In this document: positions 44,733-53,117 of the stretch, one piece after another
Numbering within the stretch: position 1 is the stretch's first letter
Layout: each line of letters starts with the position of its first letter
NCBI GenBank assembly: GCA_023416735.1
Contig: JAEZGX010000030.1
Coordinates: 124,001-188,000, forward strand
Reading direction: 5' to 3'
From: Verrucomicrobiota bacterium
Lineage (GTDB): Bacteria > Verrucomicrobiota > Verrucomicrobiia > Opitutales > Opitutaceae
DNA: 64,000 nucleotides
Program-made: the position numbers and the translations under genes
The notes under the pieces: model-generated
The model's database searches: none
Told to the model about the DNA's origin: nothing
What the model saw: the letters and a program-made list of their open reading frames with translations, nothing else

Positions 44733-45524
44733 ATGCGCTTTCCCGCTCCCCGCATCTTCCTTCCCGCCATCACCGGCGCACTCTTCCTCGCAGCGTGGTA
44801 TGCCGTTCACGCCTTTCTCTCCGAAGACACCCGTTTCCTCCTCCCCACGCCCGGGGCCACGTTCGAAGCTTTCCGCGATCACGCGCCCGCCCTGCTAACC
44901 GCCTCCCTCAACACCGCGAAGGGCGCCCTCCTGGGTTTCGCCTTTGCCATTCTCGTCAGTCTCTTTTCCGCCACCGTCCTTTCCCTTTCGCCGCTCCTTC
45001 GCGTCAGTCTCTATCCTTACTTGATGATTCTCCAGATGACTCCCGTCATCGTCATCGCGCCCATCCTCGTCCTCTGGGTCGGCGCCGGACTTCCCAGCGT
45101 CGTCGCGATCACGTTCCTCATCTGCTTCTTTCCCCTCGTCGTAAACACCACGCAGGGCCTCATCTCGACCGACCGCAATCTCGTCGAACTCTTCCGCTCC
45201 TATCGCGCCACGCGCCTCCAACAACTCCTCCACCTCCGCCTCCCCGCCGCACTTCCGTATTTCTTCACCGGTCTCCGCATCGCCGCCACCCTCGCCCCAA
45301 TCGGCGCGCTCGTCGGCGATTACACCGCCGGCAGCTCCGCCGGCGACGGCGGCGGCCTCGGTTTTCAAACGCTCATCTACTCCAGCCGCGCTCAATACCC
45401 CGCTCTCTTCGCCACCGCCATCGCCACCTGCCTCCTCGGTTTTCTCTTCGTCGCCATCGTTGTCGCCCTCGCGCACGTCACCCTTCATCACTGGCACGAC
45501 TCCTTCGACCGCTCCGATCGTTAA
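44733..45524 (+). CDS. ABC transporter permease
   Basis: A 263-aa inner-membrane permease with about six hydrophobic helices. It shows the typical EAA-like cytoplasmic loop FRSYRATRLQQLLHLRLPAALPYFFTGLRIAA. GALVGDYTAGSSAG follows. It belongs to the same family as SsuC/TauC/ThiX. It lies between the ATPase and binding-protein genes and completes a three-gene importer. Confidence 0.92.
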   Translation: MRFPAPRIFLPAITGALFLAAWYAVHAFLSEDTRFLLPTPGATFEAFRDHAPALLTASLNTAKGALLGFAFAILVSLFSATVLSLSPLLRVSLYPYLMILQMTPVIVIAPILVLWVGAGLPSVVAITFLICFFPLVVNTTQGLISTDRNLVELFRSYRATRLQQLLHLRLPAALPYFFTGLRIAATLAPIGALVGDYTAGSSAGDGGGLGFQTLIYSSRAQYPALFATAIATCLLGFLFVAIVVALAHVTLHHWHDSFDRSDR

Positions 45525-45573
45525 CTCCCTCGTCGCGTCCTTTGCATCCTTCGCGCGACCCCATCTCTCTCCC

Positions 45574-46548
45574 ATGAAGCCATTCCTCGCCACGCTCCTC
45601 CTCGCCGCAGCCACTTCGCTCCTCGCTGCCGCGGAAAAAAGTCCCTTCAAACTCACCATCCAACTCGATTGGGTCGCCGAGCCCGAACACGGCGGTTTCT
45701 ACCAAGCGCAGGCCCGCGGTTTCTTTGCCGACGAAAATCTCGAGGTCACCCTCATCCCGGGCGGCCCCAACGCCTTCGTCATCCCCAAGGTCGCGACCGG
45801 TCAGGCTCACATCGGCCAGGCCGACAGCACCAACACCCTCCTCCAACAGGCCGAAGGCCTTCCCATCGTTCAATTCGCCGCCGTTTTCCAGGACGATCCC
45901 TCCGGCCTTCTCGTCAACGCCGACTCCTCCGTCCGCCGCTTCGAAGACCTCGCCGGCAAAACCATCATCGCCCGCCCCGAATGGGCGTTCCTGCCGTATC
46001 TACGAAAAAAATACGGCATCGATTTCAACATCGTCCCCCAAAACTTCTCCGTCGCCGCCTTCCTCGGAAACAAGGAAGCCATCCAACAGGGCTACTACAT
46101 CGCCGAGCCCTACCACATCGTGAACGCCGGCGGCAAAGAACCGCGTTTTCTCTCCACCTGGGAAGCCGGCTTCCGCGCCTACGCCGTCCTCGTCACCAGC
46201 CGCAAATTCGCCCGCGAACATCCCGACATCCTCCGCGCCTTCACCCGCGCCTACATCAAAGGTTGGCGCGACTATCTCGAGGGCGATCCCGCTCCCGCCC
46301 ACGCCGCGATGAAAGCCGCCAACGCCAACAACACCGACGAATTCATGATGGCCTCCCGCCAGCTCATCATCGATGGCCAGCTCGTCACCGGCCGCGACGC
46401 CGACAGCGGCCCCGAAAAAATCGGCCGCCTCGATCCCGCTCGCTACGCCACTCAAATCGCCCAGCTCGAATCCCTCGGCATTCTCAAAAAAGATAAAGTC
46501 CCCCCCGCCACCGCCCTCACCGTCGATTTCCTCCCTCAAGGTCCGTAG
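45574..46548 (+). CDS. ABC transporter substrate-binding protein, NMT1/THI5-like
   Basis: A 324-aa periplasmic binding protein with signal peptide (MKPFLATLLLAAATSLLAAA). The mature part begins LTIQLDWVAEPEHGGFYQAQARGFF, the NMT1/THI5-like opening seen in ThiY and RibY-type binding proteins. The ligand may be a pyrimidine (thiamine precursor), riboflavin, sulfonate or another small heterocycle; the sequence alone does not decide. No riboswitch was seen upstream. The purine-type permease nearby hints at heterocycle scavenging, which is inference. Confidence 0.86.
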   Translation: MKPFLATLLLAAATSLLAAAEKSPFKLTIQLDWVAEPEHGGFYQAQARGFFADENLEVTLIPGGPNAFVIPKVATGQAHIGQADSTNTLLQQAEGLPIVQFAAVFQDDPSGLLVNADSSVRRFEDLAGKTIIARPEWAFLPYLRKKYGIDFNIVPQNFSVAAFLGNKEAIQQGYYIAEPYHIVNAGGKEPRFLSTWEAGFRAYAVLVTSRKFAREHPDILRAFTRAYIKGWRDYLEGDPAPAHAAMKAANANNTDEFMMASRQLIIDGQLVTGRDADSGPEKIGRLDPARYATQIAQLESLGILKKDKVPPATALTVDFLPQGP

Positions 46549-46584
46549 CCAGCACCATCGCCAGCCATCTCACTCCGTCTCTTC

Positions 46585-48051
46585 GTGTGCCCTCGTGCTT
46601 CAACTGAATCGTTTCAGCTAAGCACCGCGTTCTTCCTCCGCGCGCTCGCCGTCATCCACGCGATCGCCTTCGCCTCGCTCTGGACACAGCTCTCCGGGCT
46701 CATCGGCCCGAATGGTATTCTTCCCGCTACGTCCTACCTCAACGCCGTTCGCGAACATCTCAGTTCCTCCTCCTATTTCCAGCTGCCCACGCTCGCCTGG
46801 CTTTTCGGCGCCGACGCCTTCCTTCACGTTCTCTGCGCCTTCGGCCTGCTTTCCGCCGCGCTCCTGTTCTTCGGCATCGCACCCCTTCTCAATCTCATCC
46901 TCCTCTGGCTCGCCTACCTCTCTCTCGTTAACGTCGGCCAGATCTTCCTCGGTTTTCAGTGGGACGCCCTTCTCCTCGAAACCACCTTCCTCGCGATCTT
47001 CCTCGCGCCGCGCACCTGGCTCCCGCGCTTTCGGCTCATCGAGCCGCCGCCACTCGCCCGCTTCCTCCTCCGCTGGCTGCTCTTCCGCCTCATGTTCCTT
47101 TCCGGCATCGTGAAACTCACGAGCGGCGATTCCACCTGGCGCGACCTCACCGCCCTCACCTACCACTTCGAAACCCAACCGCTGCCCAACCCGCTCGCCT
47201 ACTTCGTTCATCACCTCTCCGCCTCCTTCCACCGCGCCACCTGCGCCGGCATGTTCTTCCTCGAACTCGTCGTTCCATTCTTCCTCTTCGCGCCGCGCTC
47301 AATCCGCCACAACGCCGCCCTCCTCCTCGCCGCCCTCCAAATCGCCATCTTCCTCACCGGCAACTACACGTTCTTCAACCTCCTCACCCTCGCCCTCTGT
47401 TTCCTCAACCTCGACGACCGATTCTACCAAAGCCTCCTCCGCCGCCCGATCCATCGTAATACATTATATTATAACCCTCCGTCCCGCCCGCTTCGTCTCC
47501 TCGCCCTCGCCGCATCGTCCATCCTCGTCCTTTTCATCTCCCTCCAAGCCCTTCCCTCGCTCCATCGTTCTTTGCGTCCGCCCGGCTGGTTCAACTCGCT
47601 CGCCTCCCACGTCGCTCCTTTTCGCACGTTCAACAACTACGGGCTCTTCGCCGTCATGACCACCGAGCGGCCCGAGCTCATCATCGAGGGCAGCGACGAC
47701 CGCCGCACCTGGCACGCCTACGAACTCCCCTACAAACCCGGCGACCTCACCCGTCGACCGCCCCTTGTCGCGCCGCACCAGCCGCGTCTCGATTGGCAAC
47801 TCTGGTTCGCCGCCCTCGGCTCTCCCGACCAAAACCGCTGGGTTCTTCCGCTCTGCGAACACCTCCTCCGCGGCACTCCCGAAGTCCTCGCCCTCTTCTC
47901 CCACAACCCCTTCCCCGACCGCCCGCCGCGCCACCTTCGCATCGTCCGCTACGACTACCGCTTCACTTCTCCCGCCCAACGCCTCGCCACCGCTCATTGG
48001 TGGAACCGCACGCCTGTCGATCTCTACCTCCCGCCCGTCTCCCTCCGATAA
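46585..48051 (+). CDS. Lipase maturation factor family-like membrane protein
   Basis: A 488-aa multi-pass membrane protein. It resembles lipase maturation factor/HTTM-like proteins: FGADAFLHVLCAFGLLSA, GFQWDALLLETTFLAIFLAPR, and LFRLMFLSGIVKLTSGDSTW are typical of bacterial members. The C-terminal part is a soluble domain with YELPYKPGDLTRRPPLVAPHQ and RHLRIVRYDYRFTSP. The start is GTG at 46585; the N-terminus is uncertain because the upstream sequence belongs to a repeat. An unusually AT-rich patch (TAATACATTATATTATAAC, 47457-47475) encodes HRNTLYYN in the linker. The role in bacteria is unknown. Confidence 0.82.
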   Translation: MCPRASTESFQLSTAFFLRALAVIHAIAFASLWTQLSGLIGPNGILPATSYLNAVREHLSSSSYFQLPTLAWLFGADAFLHVLCAFGLLSAALLFFGIAPLLNLILLWLAYLSLVNVGQIFLGFQWDALLLETTFLAIFLAPRTWLPRFRLIEPPPLARFLLRWLLFRLMFLSGIVKLTSGDSTWRDLTALTYHFETQPLPNPLAYFVHHLSASFHRATCAGMFFLELVVPFFLFAPRSIRHNAALLLAALQIAIFLTGNYTFFNLLTLALCFLNLDDRFYQSLLRRPIHRNTLYYNPPSRPLRLLALAASSILVLFISLQALPSLHRSLRPPGWFNSLASHVAPFRTFNNYGLFAVMTTERPELIIEGSDDRRTWHAYELPYKPGDLTRRPPLVAPHQPRLDWQLWFAALGSPDQNRWVLPLCEHLLRGTPEVLALFSHNPFPDRPPRHLRIVRYDYRFTSPAQRLATAHWWNRTPVDLYLPPVSLR

Positions 48052-48126
48052 TCTCCCGCGCAACGCGTCTTCCCACCCGCATTTTCCTTTTTGCGCCTTC
48101 TGCGCCTTTTTGCGGCCATTCCCCGA

Positions 48127-49347
48127 ATGCCTTCCGCCCTCGACCGTTTCCTCGTCCTCATCCGCACCGCCGTCGAAACCGGCACGCTGCAGAAACTCAC
48201 CCTCGGCAAATACCGCGGTCCCGACCCCACTTTGCGCAATCTCTTCATTCGCCCCGTCACCCTCAAATCCGGCCCACACCTTTCCTTCCTCTGGCGCCAC
48301 GCGACGCGCGACATCACCAAAAACCGGATACACGCCGACGCCCTCGCCGAAATCGAAACCCTCCTCGGCCGCGATTTCCTCGACGCCCATCTCTTCACCG
48401 CCACCGAGACCGCCCAATTCGAATCCGAATCCAACCGCCTCAAAATCAAGGTCGCCAACACCCCCGAGCGCACATCCCCGCCCGCCCACAACCGCCCCAA
48501 ATCCCACCTCATCCCCGCTGACGCCCCTTGGCTCCGCGCCCTCGGGATCACCAACGACCGCGGCCACCCGCGCGAGGGCATGTCCGACAAATTCCGCCAA
48601 ATCCAAAAATTCGCCGAGCTCCTCACCCATCTCCTCAGTGAAGCCTTTCCTTCCGTCTCAACGCCTCCTTCTCCCCTCCAGATCTTGGACGCCGGCTCCG
48701 GCAAAGGCTACCTCACCTTCGCTCTCGCCGACCTCCTCCGCGACCGCGCCCACATCACCGGCATCGAAGCCCGTCCCGATCTTGTCGACCTCTGCAATCG
48801 CATCGCGCGCGAAACCCATCTCTCGCCGCACCTCACTTTCACCGCCGCCCAAATCGCCACGCCCGAAATCGAAAATCCGAATTCGAAAATCGAAAATCAC
48901 CTGGACGTCCTGATCGCTCTCCACGCCTGCGACACCGCCACCGACGACGCCCTCGCCCGCGGTATCGCGTCCGGCGCCCGTCTCCTCGTTGTCGCCCCGT
49001 GCTGCCAAAAAGAACTTCGCCGCCAGCTGACCGCTCCCGCCGTCCTCGCCGACGCCCTTCGCCACGGAATTTTTCAAGAGCGCCAGGCCGAGTTCGTCAC
49101 CGACGCCCTTCGCGCCCAACTCCTCGAATACGCCGGCTATCGCACCAAGGTTTTCGAATTCATCTCCACTGAGCACACCGCGAAAAACCTCATGATCGCC
49201 GCAATCAAGTCCCCCTCGCCCGACTCCTCCGCCACCCGCGAATCCCGCGCTCAACACCTCCGCGCCTTCGCCTCCTTCTACGGCATCCACACCCAACGCC
49301 TCGCCACCCACCTCTCCTTCCCCCTCTCCTCCGTCCAATCCTCTTAG
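48127..49347 (+). CDS. SAM-dependent methyltransferase (METTL25-like)
   Basis: A 406-aa protein with a Rossmann methyltransferase domain from about residue 180. Motif I is LDAGSGKGYLTFALADLL, and the later motif LDVLIALHACDTATDDAL together with APCCQKELRR is characteristic of METTL25-like methyltransferases (Methyltransf_32). The N-terminal region of about 150 residues is of unknown role. The insert EIENPNSKIENH directly before LDVLIALHACD is encoded by a GAAAATC repeat (48866-48899), an odd feature. The start at 48127 is chosen; the frame upstream lies in a TTTTTGCGCC repeat. Confidence 0.85.
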   Translation: MPSALDRFLVLIRTAVETGTLQKLTLGKYRGPDPTLRNLFIRPVTLKSGPHLSFLWRHATRDITKNRIHADALAEIETLLGRDFLDAHLFTATETAQFESESNRLKIKVANTPERTSPPAHNRPKSHLIPADAPWLRALGITNDRGHPREGMSDKFRQIQKFAELLTHLLSEAFPSVSTPPSPLQILDAGSGKGYLTFALADLLRDRAHITGIEARPDLVDLCNRIARETHLSPHLTFTAAQIATPEIENPNSKIENHLDVLIALHACDTATDDALARGIASGARLLVVAPCCQKELRRQLTAPAVLADALRHGIFQERQAEFVTDALRAQLLEYAGYRTKVFEFISTEHTAKNLMIAAIKSPSPDSSATRESRAQHLRAFASFYGIHTQRLATHLSFPLSSVQSS

Positions 49348-49507
49348 TAATACATTAAATGACGTCCATTCCCGCCCTCAATCCACCCCAATTTTCACCT
49401 ATTTTCGCTCTTCTCGCTCTCCACTTTCCCGCACGCTGACCTCTCCCGTTACCCCCCCTTCTTTTGCGCCCGTCGCGGCCTCCGCGCGAGTCTCTCCTTC
49501 ACCTCCT

Positions 49508-50512
49508 ATGACTTGGTCCGAACTCGACTGGTCCGCCCTCGATCGCCTTCGCGACGGCTTCCTCTCCGGCTCCGCCGCCGCCGGCGCCTACTGGCAATCC
49601 GCCTCCGACCTCGCGTCCTACGATTTCACCTACGGCGAACGCATTGGTTGGAAATGGGACCACGTCCTCCGCGAACTCCGCCTCCGCAATTGGCAACCCA
49701 CTTCCCGTTCCATCCTCGACTGGGGCTGCGGCAGCGGCATCGCTTCCCGTCGCATCCTTCAATTCTTCGGTCCTGAAAATTTCGATACGCTCACCGTCTG
49801 GGATCACTCCGCCGCCGCCTGCGACTTCGCCGCCGATCGTGCCACCCGCGAATTCCCCCGCCTCCAGGTCGCCGCCGCCACGCCAAGTTTCCTCTCCTCT
49901 TCCGGCCCGCTCGGCCTCCTCGTCATCAGCCACGTTCTCAACGAACTCTCCCCGGCCAACCTCGCGTCCCTCCGCGCGCTCATCGACCGCGCCGCCGAAG
50001 TCCTCTGGGTCGAACCCGGCACGCACGCCATCAGCCGCCAACTCGGCCAACTCCGCGACACCCTTCGCCCTTCCTTTCGCCTCGTCGCCCCGTGCACGCA
50101 CCAGCTCACCTGCCCGATGTTCCTCGCCGGCAACGACCGCCACTGGTGCCACTTCTTCGCTCCGCCTCCCGCCGAAATCTTCGCCGATTCCAACTGGGTC
50201 AAATTCGGCCAGCGCGCCGGCATCGATCTCCGCAGCCTCCCTTACGCGTTTATCGCCCTCGATCGCGCACACACGCAAACGCCCGCCGCCGATTCCCCCG
50301 CCACCGACCTCTCGCGCGTCATCGGCCGCCCCGAGTTCTTCAAACCCTACGCCCGCCTCCTCAACTGCGACGCCACCGGCCTGACCGAACTCGAAATCCC
50401 GAAACGTTCGGCGCCTGCGCTCTTCAAACAACTCGACCGCTCCCGCGCCCCGCTCGTTTACCGCTGGCAGCGCGACGCCACCAAGATCACCTCCGGCGAA
50501 CCCCTCGCTTAA
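49508..50512 (+). CDS. Rsm22/METTL17-like protein with Cys cluster
   Basis: A 334-aa methyltransferase-fold protein. Motif I is ILDWGCGSGIAS (69-80). Four cysteines are placed as in Rsm22/METTL17 proteins: Cys196 and Cys202 in APCTHQLTCPMF, Cys214 in HWCHFF, and Cys287 in LLNCDATG. In mitochondrial METTL17 the equivalent residues bind a [4Fe-4S] cluster and the protein helps assemble the small ribosomal subunit. A similar assembly or rRNA-related role here is inference. It stands alone on the plus strand, with the DUF1080 gene convergent 66 bp away. Confidence 0.85.
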   Translation: MTWSELDWSALDRLRDGFLSGSAAAGAYWQSASDLASYDFTYGERIGWKWDHVLRELRLRNWQPTSRSILDWGCGSGIASRRILQFFGPENFDTLTVWDHSAAACDFAADRATREFPRLQVAAATPSFLSSSGPLGLLVISHVLNELSPANLASLRALIDRAAEVLWVEPGTHAISRQLGQLRDTLRPSFRLVAPCTHQLTCPMFLAGNDRHWCHFFAPPPAEIFADSNWVKFGQRAGIDLRSLPYAFIALDRAHTQTPAADSPATDLSRVIGRPEFFKPYARLLNCDATGLTELEIPKRSAPALFKQLDRSRAPLVYRWQRDATKITSGEPLA

Positions 50513-50577
50513 ACCGACGATCGCGTTACCTGTGCTCAGTCGTCGTCTTGCCCTTCGAGGTGAAGCGCACTCCGCCG

Positions 50578-51249
50578 CTACTTCAATTCCCGCACCCGAA
50601 TCGCGCGAAACCACACGCGATCGCCATGATCCTGCAGCGCAACGTGCCCGCGCGAAAGTGTCGCAAACTTCTCCCAGCCCTTGAACTTGCTGCGCGCGAT
50701 CAACGCCTTTCCTTCCGCGCTCGCCAGATCTACATCCACCGTTTTCTCCCCGTTCAGCCAGTGCTCCACCTGCCACCCGCGCACCCGAATCCGGCCTTCA
50801 TTCCACTCGCCCACCGGTCGCGTGAAATCCCGCGGCGGCGCTACCAAATCATATAACCCCGCCGCCGTATGGCTCGGCGGCTTGTTGTCCGACGCCTTCT
50901 CGTTGTCGAGGACCTGATACTCCGGCCCCGTCAAAAAGGTGTTCTTCTCTCCGAGCCCCACACGATAAATCACGCCGCTGTTCGCCGCTTCACTGACTTT
51001 CCACTCAAACCTTAACTCAAAATCCCCAAACGCCTCGGCACTCACCAAATCTCCCGCCTTCCCCTCCAACACGATCGCTCCCTCGCGCACTTTCCAAGCC
51101 GCTCCCGGCAGCTCGCCCTGCAAACTCCGCCAGCCCGCGAGCGTTTCCCCATCAAAGAGTTCCCGCCATTCGCCCGCTCCCGGCTTTTCCGCCGCGACCC
51201 CGCCCACCGCCATCATCAACCCCGCCAACACCATCCAGGTCGTTTTCAT
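50578..51249 (-). CDS. Secreted DUF1080 protein
   Basis: A 223-aa exported protein, with signal peptide MKTTWMVLAGLMMAVGGVAAEKP. The rest is one DUF1080 (3-keto-disaccharide hydrolase-like) concanavalin fold: WRELFDGETLAGWRSL, FGDFELRFEWKVSEAANSGVIYRVG, GEWNEGRIRVRGWQVEHWLNG. HVALQDHGDRVWFRAIRVREL closes it. The function is probably glycan hydrolysis or binding. A paralogous domain is fused to an SGNH hydrolase at 16411-17694. Confidence 0.9.
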   Translation of the reverse strand: MKTTWMVLAGLMMAVGGVAAEKPGAGEWRELFDGETLAGWRSLQGELPGAAWKVREGAIVLEGKAGDLVSAEAFGDFELRFEWKVSEAANSGVIYRVGLGEKNTFLTGPEYQVLDNEKASDNKPPSHTAAGLYDLVAPPRDFTRPVGEWNEGRIRVRGWQVEHWLNGEKTVDVDLASAEGKALIARSKFKGWEKFATLSRGHVALQDHGDRVWFRAIRVRELK

Positions 51250-51361
51250 CGTCCCGCACCCTCTCCAATCCGCGCCAAAATTCCAGCGCCAACCCGCCCC
51301 GAACCCTCGCTTGACTCCCCCGCCTCATCCCGAATGCTCGGCCCCTTCTCTCTCTCCACCT

Positions 51362-51460
51362 ATGGGCCAACAATCCAACAAGACCATCAAACGCAAACGC
51401 CGCGTCGCCTACCTGAAGCGCAAAAAAGCCGCCGCCAAGACCACCGCGAAAAAGAAGTAA
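51362..51460 (+). CDS. 32-aa highly basic protein
   Basis: A short gene encoding 32 residues (MGQQSNKTIKRKRRVAYLKR and a C-terminal Lys/Ala/Thr tail). Over half are Lys or Arg. It is followed, 31 bp later, by a perfect rho-independent terminator. That makes a real transcript likely. It has the character of a small ribosome- or nucleic-acid-binding protein. A ribosomal small protein such as bTHX is not clearly matched. No strong ribosome-binding site is visible. It lies between DUF1080 and rimO, whose product modifies ribosomal protein S12. Confidence 0.7.
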   Translation: MGQQSNKTIKRKRRVAYLKRKKAAAKTTAKKK

Positions 51461-51490
51461 GTTTCGCCCGCGCAGGTTGCTCCGCTGACG

Positions 51491-51517
51491 CGGCCCCGAA
51501 TACTCGGGGCCGTTTTT
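51491..51517 (+). terminator. Rho-independent terminator
   Basis: CGGCCCCGA (51491-51499) pairs perfectly with TCGGGGCCG (51504-51512) around loop ATAC, followed by five Ts (51513-51517). It ends the transcript of the 32-aa protein gene. Confidence 0.95.
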
Positions 51518-51591
51518 CTTTCCGCCTTATTCTTCAATCGCATTCCCATTTGGAGGGCGCCGCTCCGTCGGCACCCCAACTTCGCCGCCCT

Positions 51592-51614
51592 TGTAGGAGC
51601 CTGCTTGCAGGCGA
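51592..51614 (+). repeat. REP-like element, copy 2
   Basis: TGTAGGAGCCTGCTTGCAGG followed by CGA, identical to the clpS copy. It lies 19 bp before the rimO start codon. Confidence 0.75.
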
Positions 51615-51632
51615 TTCCTTTCCGCCTCGTTC

Positions 51633-53051
51633 ATGATCAAAGTCAGTCTCATCTCCCTCGGCTGCGCCAAGAACCTCGTCGATAGCGAGATCATGGTCGG
51701 CCACCTCCACAAGGCCGGCATGGCCGTCATCCCCGAAGCCGACAAAGCCGACGTCGTCATCGTCAACACCTGCTCCTTCATCGATTCCTCCAAGGAGGAA
51801 TCCATCGGCCACATCCTCGAGGTGCACCAAAACCGCGGCATGAAAAAGCGCCGCAAGGAACAGAAACTCATCGTCGCCGGCTGCATGTCGCAGCGCTTCT
51901 CGAAAGACCTCTCCTCCTCCCTCCACGACGAAGTCGACGCCTTCATCGGCCTCGATCAGGTCACGAAGGTCGCCCCGATCATCGAGGAGATCTACGCCAA
52001 GGAGCGCGGTCTCACCAAGGACGCTCCCGCCAACTTCATCGAGGGCAAGTCCACTTACATCCCCGACTACGACACGCCCCGTTTCCGCCTCACGCCGAAA
52101 CATTTCGCCTACGTCAAGATCGCCGAGGGCTGCAACCACCCGTGCACGTTCTGCATCATCCCGCAGATCCGCGGCCGCCATCGCAGCCGCACCGTTGAGA
52201 GCGTCGTCGCCGAGGTCCGCCAGCTGGTCAAAGAGGGCGTGAAGGAGATCAACCTCATCTCCCAAGACACCACGTTCTTCGGTATGGACACGTGGGAACA
52301 ACGCCCCAACCCGCGCACACCCGTCGATTCTTCCCGCGGCACCGCCCTCACCACGCTCCTCCGGCAGCTCAACGCCATCGAAGGGGATTTCTGGATACGC
52401 CTGCTCTACACGCATCCCGCGCACTGGTCCGACGAACTGATCCGCACCATCGCCGAATGCCCGAAGGTCGCCCGCTACATCGACATCCCGCTGCAGCACA
52501 TCAGCGATCACATGCTAGGAAAGATGCAGCGCGAGACGTCCGGCGACTACATCCGCAATCTCATCGCTCGCATCCGCGCCGGCATTCCCGGCATCGCCAT
52601 CCGCACCACGTTCATTGTCGGCTTCCCCGGTGAAACCGACGCCGATGTCGACGAACTCTGCGACTTCATCCGCGAAACCAAATTCGAACGTCTCGGCGTC
52701 TTCCGCTATTCCCAGGAAGAGGGCACCCGCGCCGCCAAGATGGATGAACAACTCCCCGCCAAGCTGAAGGAAGCCCGCTGGCACCGCACGATGGCGCTGC
52801 AAAAAACCATCGCCGCGGACGTCAGCAAATCCTACGTCGGCCGCACGCTTCGCGTCCTCGTCGAAGAGCCCGGCGTCGCCCGCGGCGAAGCCGACGCCCC
52901 CGACATCGACGGCCGCGTTTACGTCCCGCGCGAACTCCCCGTTGGCGAATTCGTCGACGTCAAAATCACCGGCTACCAGGATTACGATCTTCTCGCCCTG
53001 CCCGCCGGCGAACAGCCCCTCGTCCGCAAGGTCGCCAAGCAGGCCCAATAA
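51633..53051 (+). CDS. rimO: Ribosomal protein S12 methylthiotransferase
   Basis: A 472-aa radical-SAM methylthiotransferase. The N-terminal MTTase domain has Cys residues in SLGCAKNLVDSE, NTCSFI and AGCMSQR, which bind one Fe-S cluster. The radical SAM motif is CNHPCTFCIIP. A C-terminal TRAM domain starts near residue 400 (YVGRTLRVLVEE). RimO adds a methylthio group to Asp88 of S12. The SLGCAKNLVDSE form is more like RimO than MiaB, which supports the assignment. The preceding REP-like element makes a separate promoter probable. Confidence 0.95.
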   Translation: MIKVSLISLGCAKNLVDSEIMVGHLHKAGMAVIPEADKADVVIVNTCSFIDSSKEESIGHILEVHQNRGMKKRRKEQKLIVAGCMSQRFSKDLSSSLHDEVDAFIGLDQVTKVAPIIEEIYAKERGLTKDAPANFIEGKSTYIPDYDTPRFRLTPKHFAYVKIAEGCNHPCTFCIIPQIRGRHRSRTVESVVAEVRQLVKEGVKEINLISQDTTFFGMDTWEQRPNPRTPVDSSRGTALTTLLRQLNAIEGDFWIRLLYTHPAHWSDELIRTIAECPKVARYIDIPLQHISDHMLGKMQRETSGDYIRNLIARIRAGIPGIAIRTTFIVGFPGETDADVDELCDFIRETKFERLGVFRYSQEEGTRAAKMDEQLPAKLKEARWHRTMALQKTIAADVSKSYVGRTLRVLVEEPGVARGEADAPDIDGRVYVPRELPVGEFVDVKITGYQDYDLLALPAGEQPLVRKVAKQAQ

Positions 53052-53117
53052 GCCTGCTTTTCGATGGAAGCGCGGTGCCTCTACCGCGCGCCCAACGCCA
53101 GCCCGGTCGGCGCTGAC

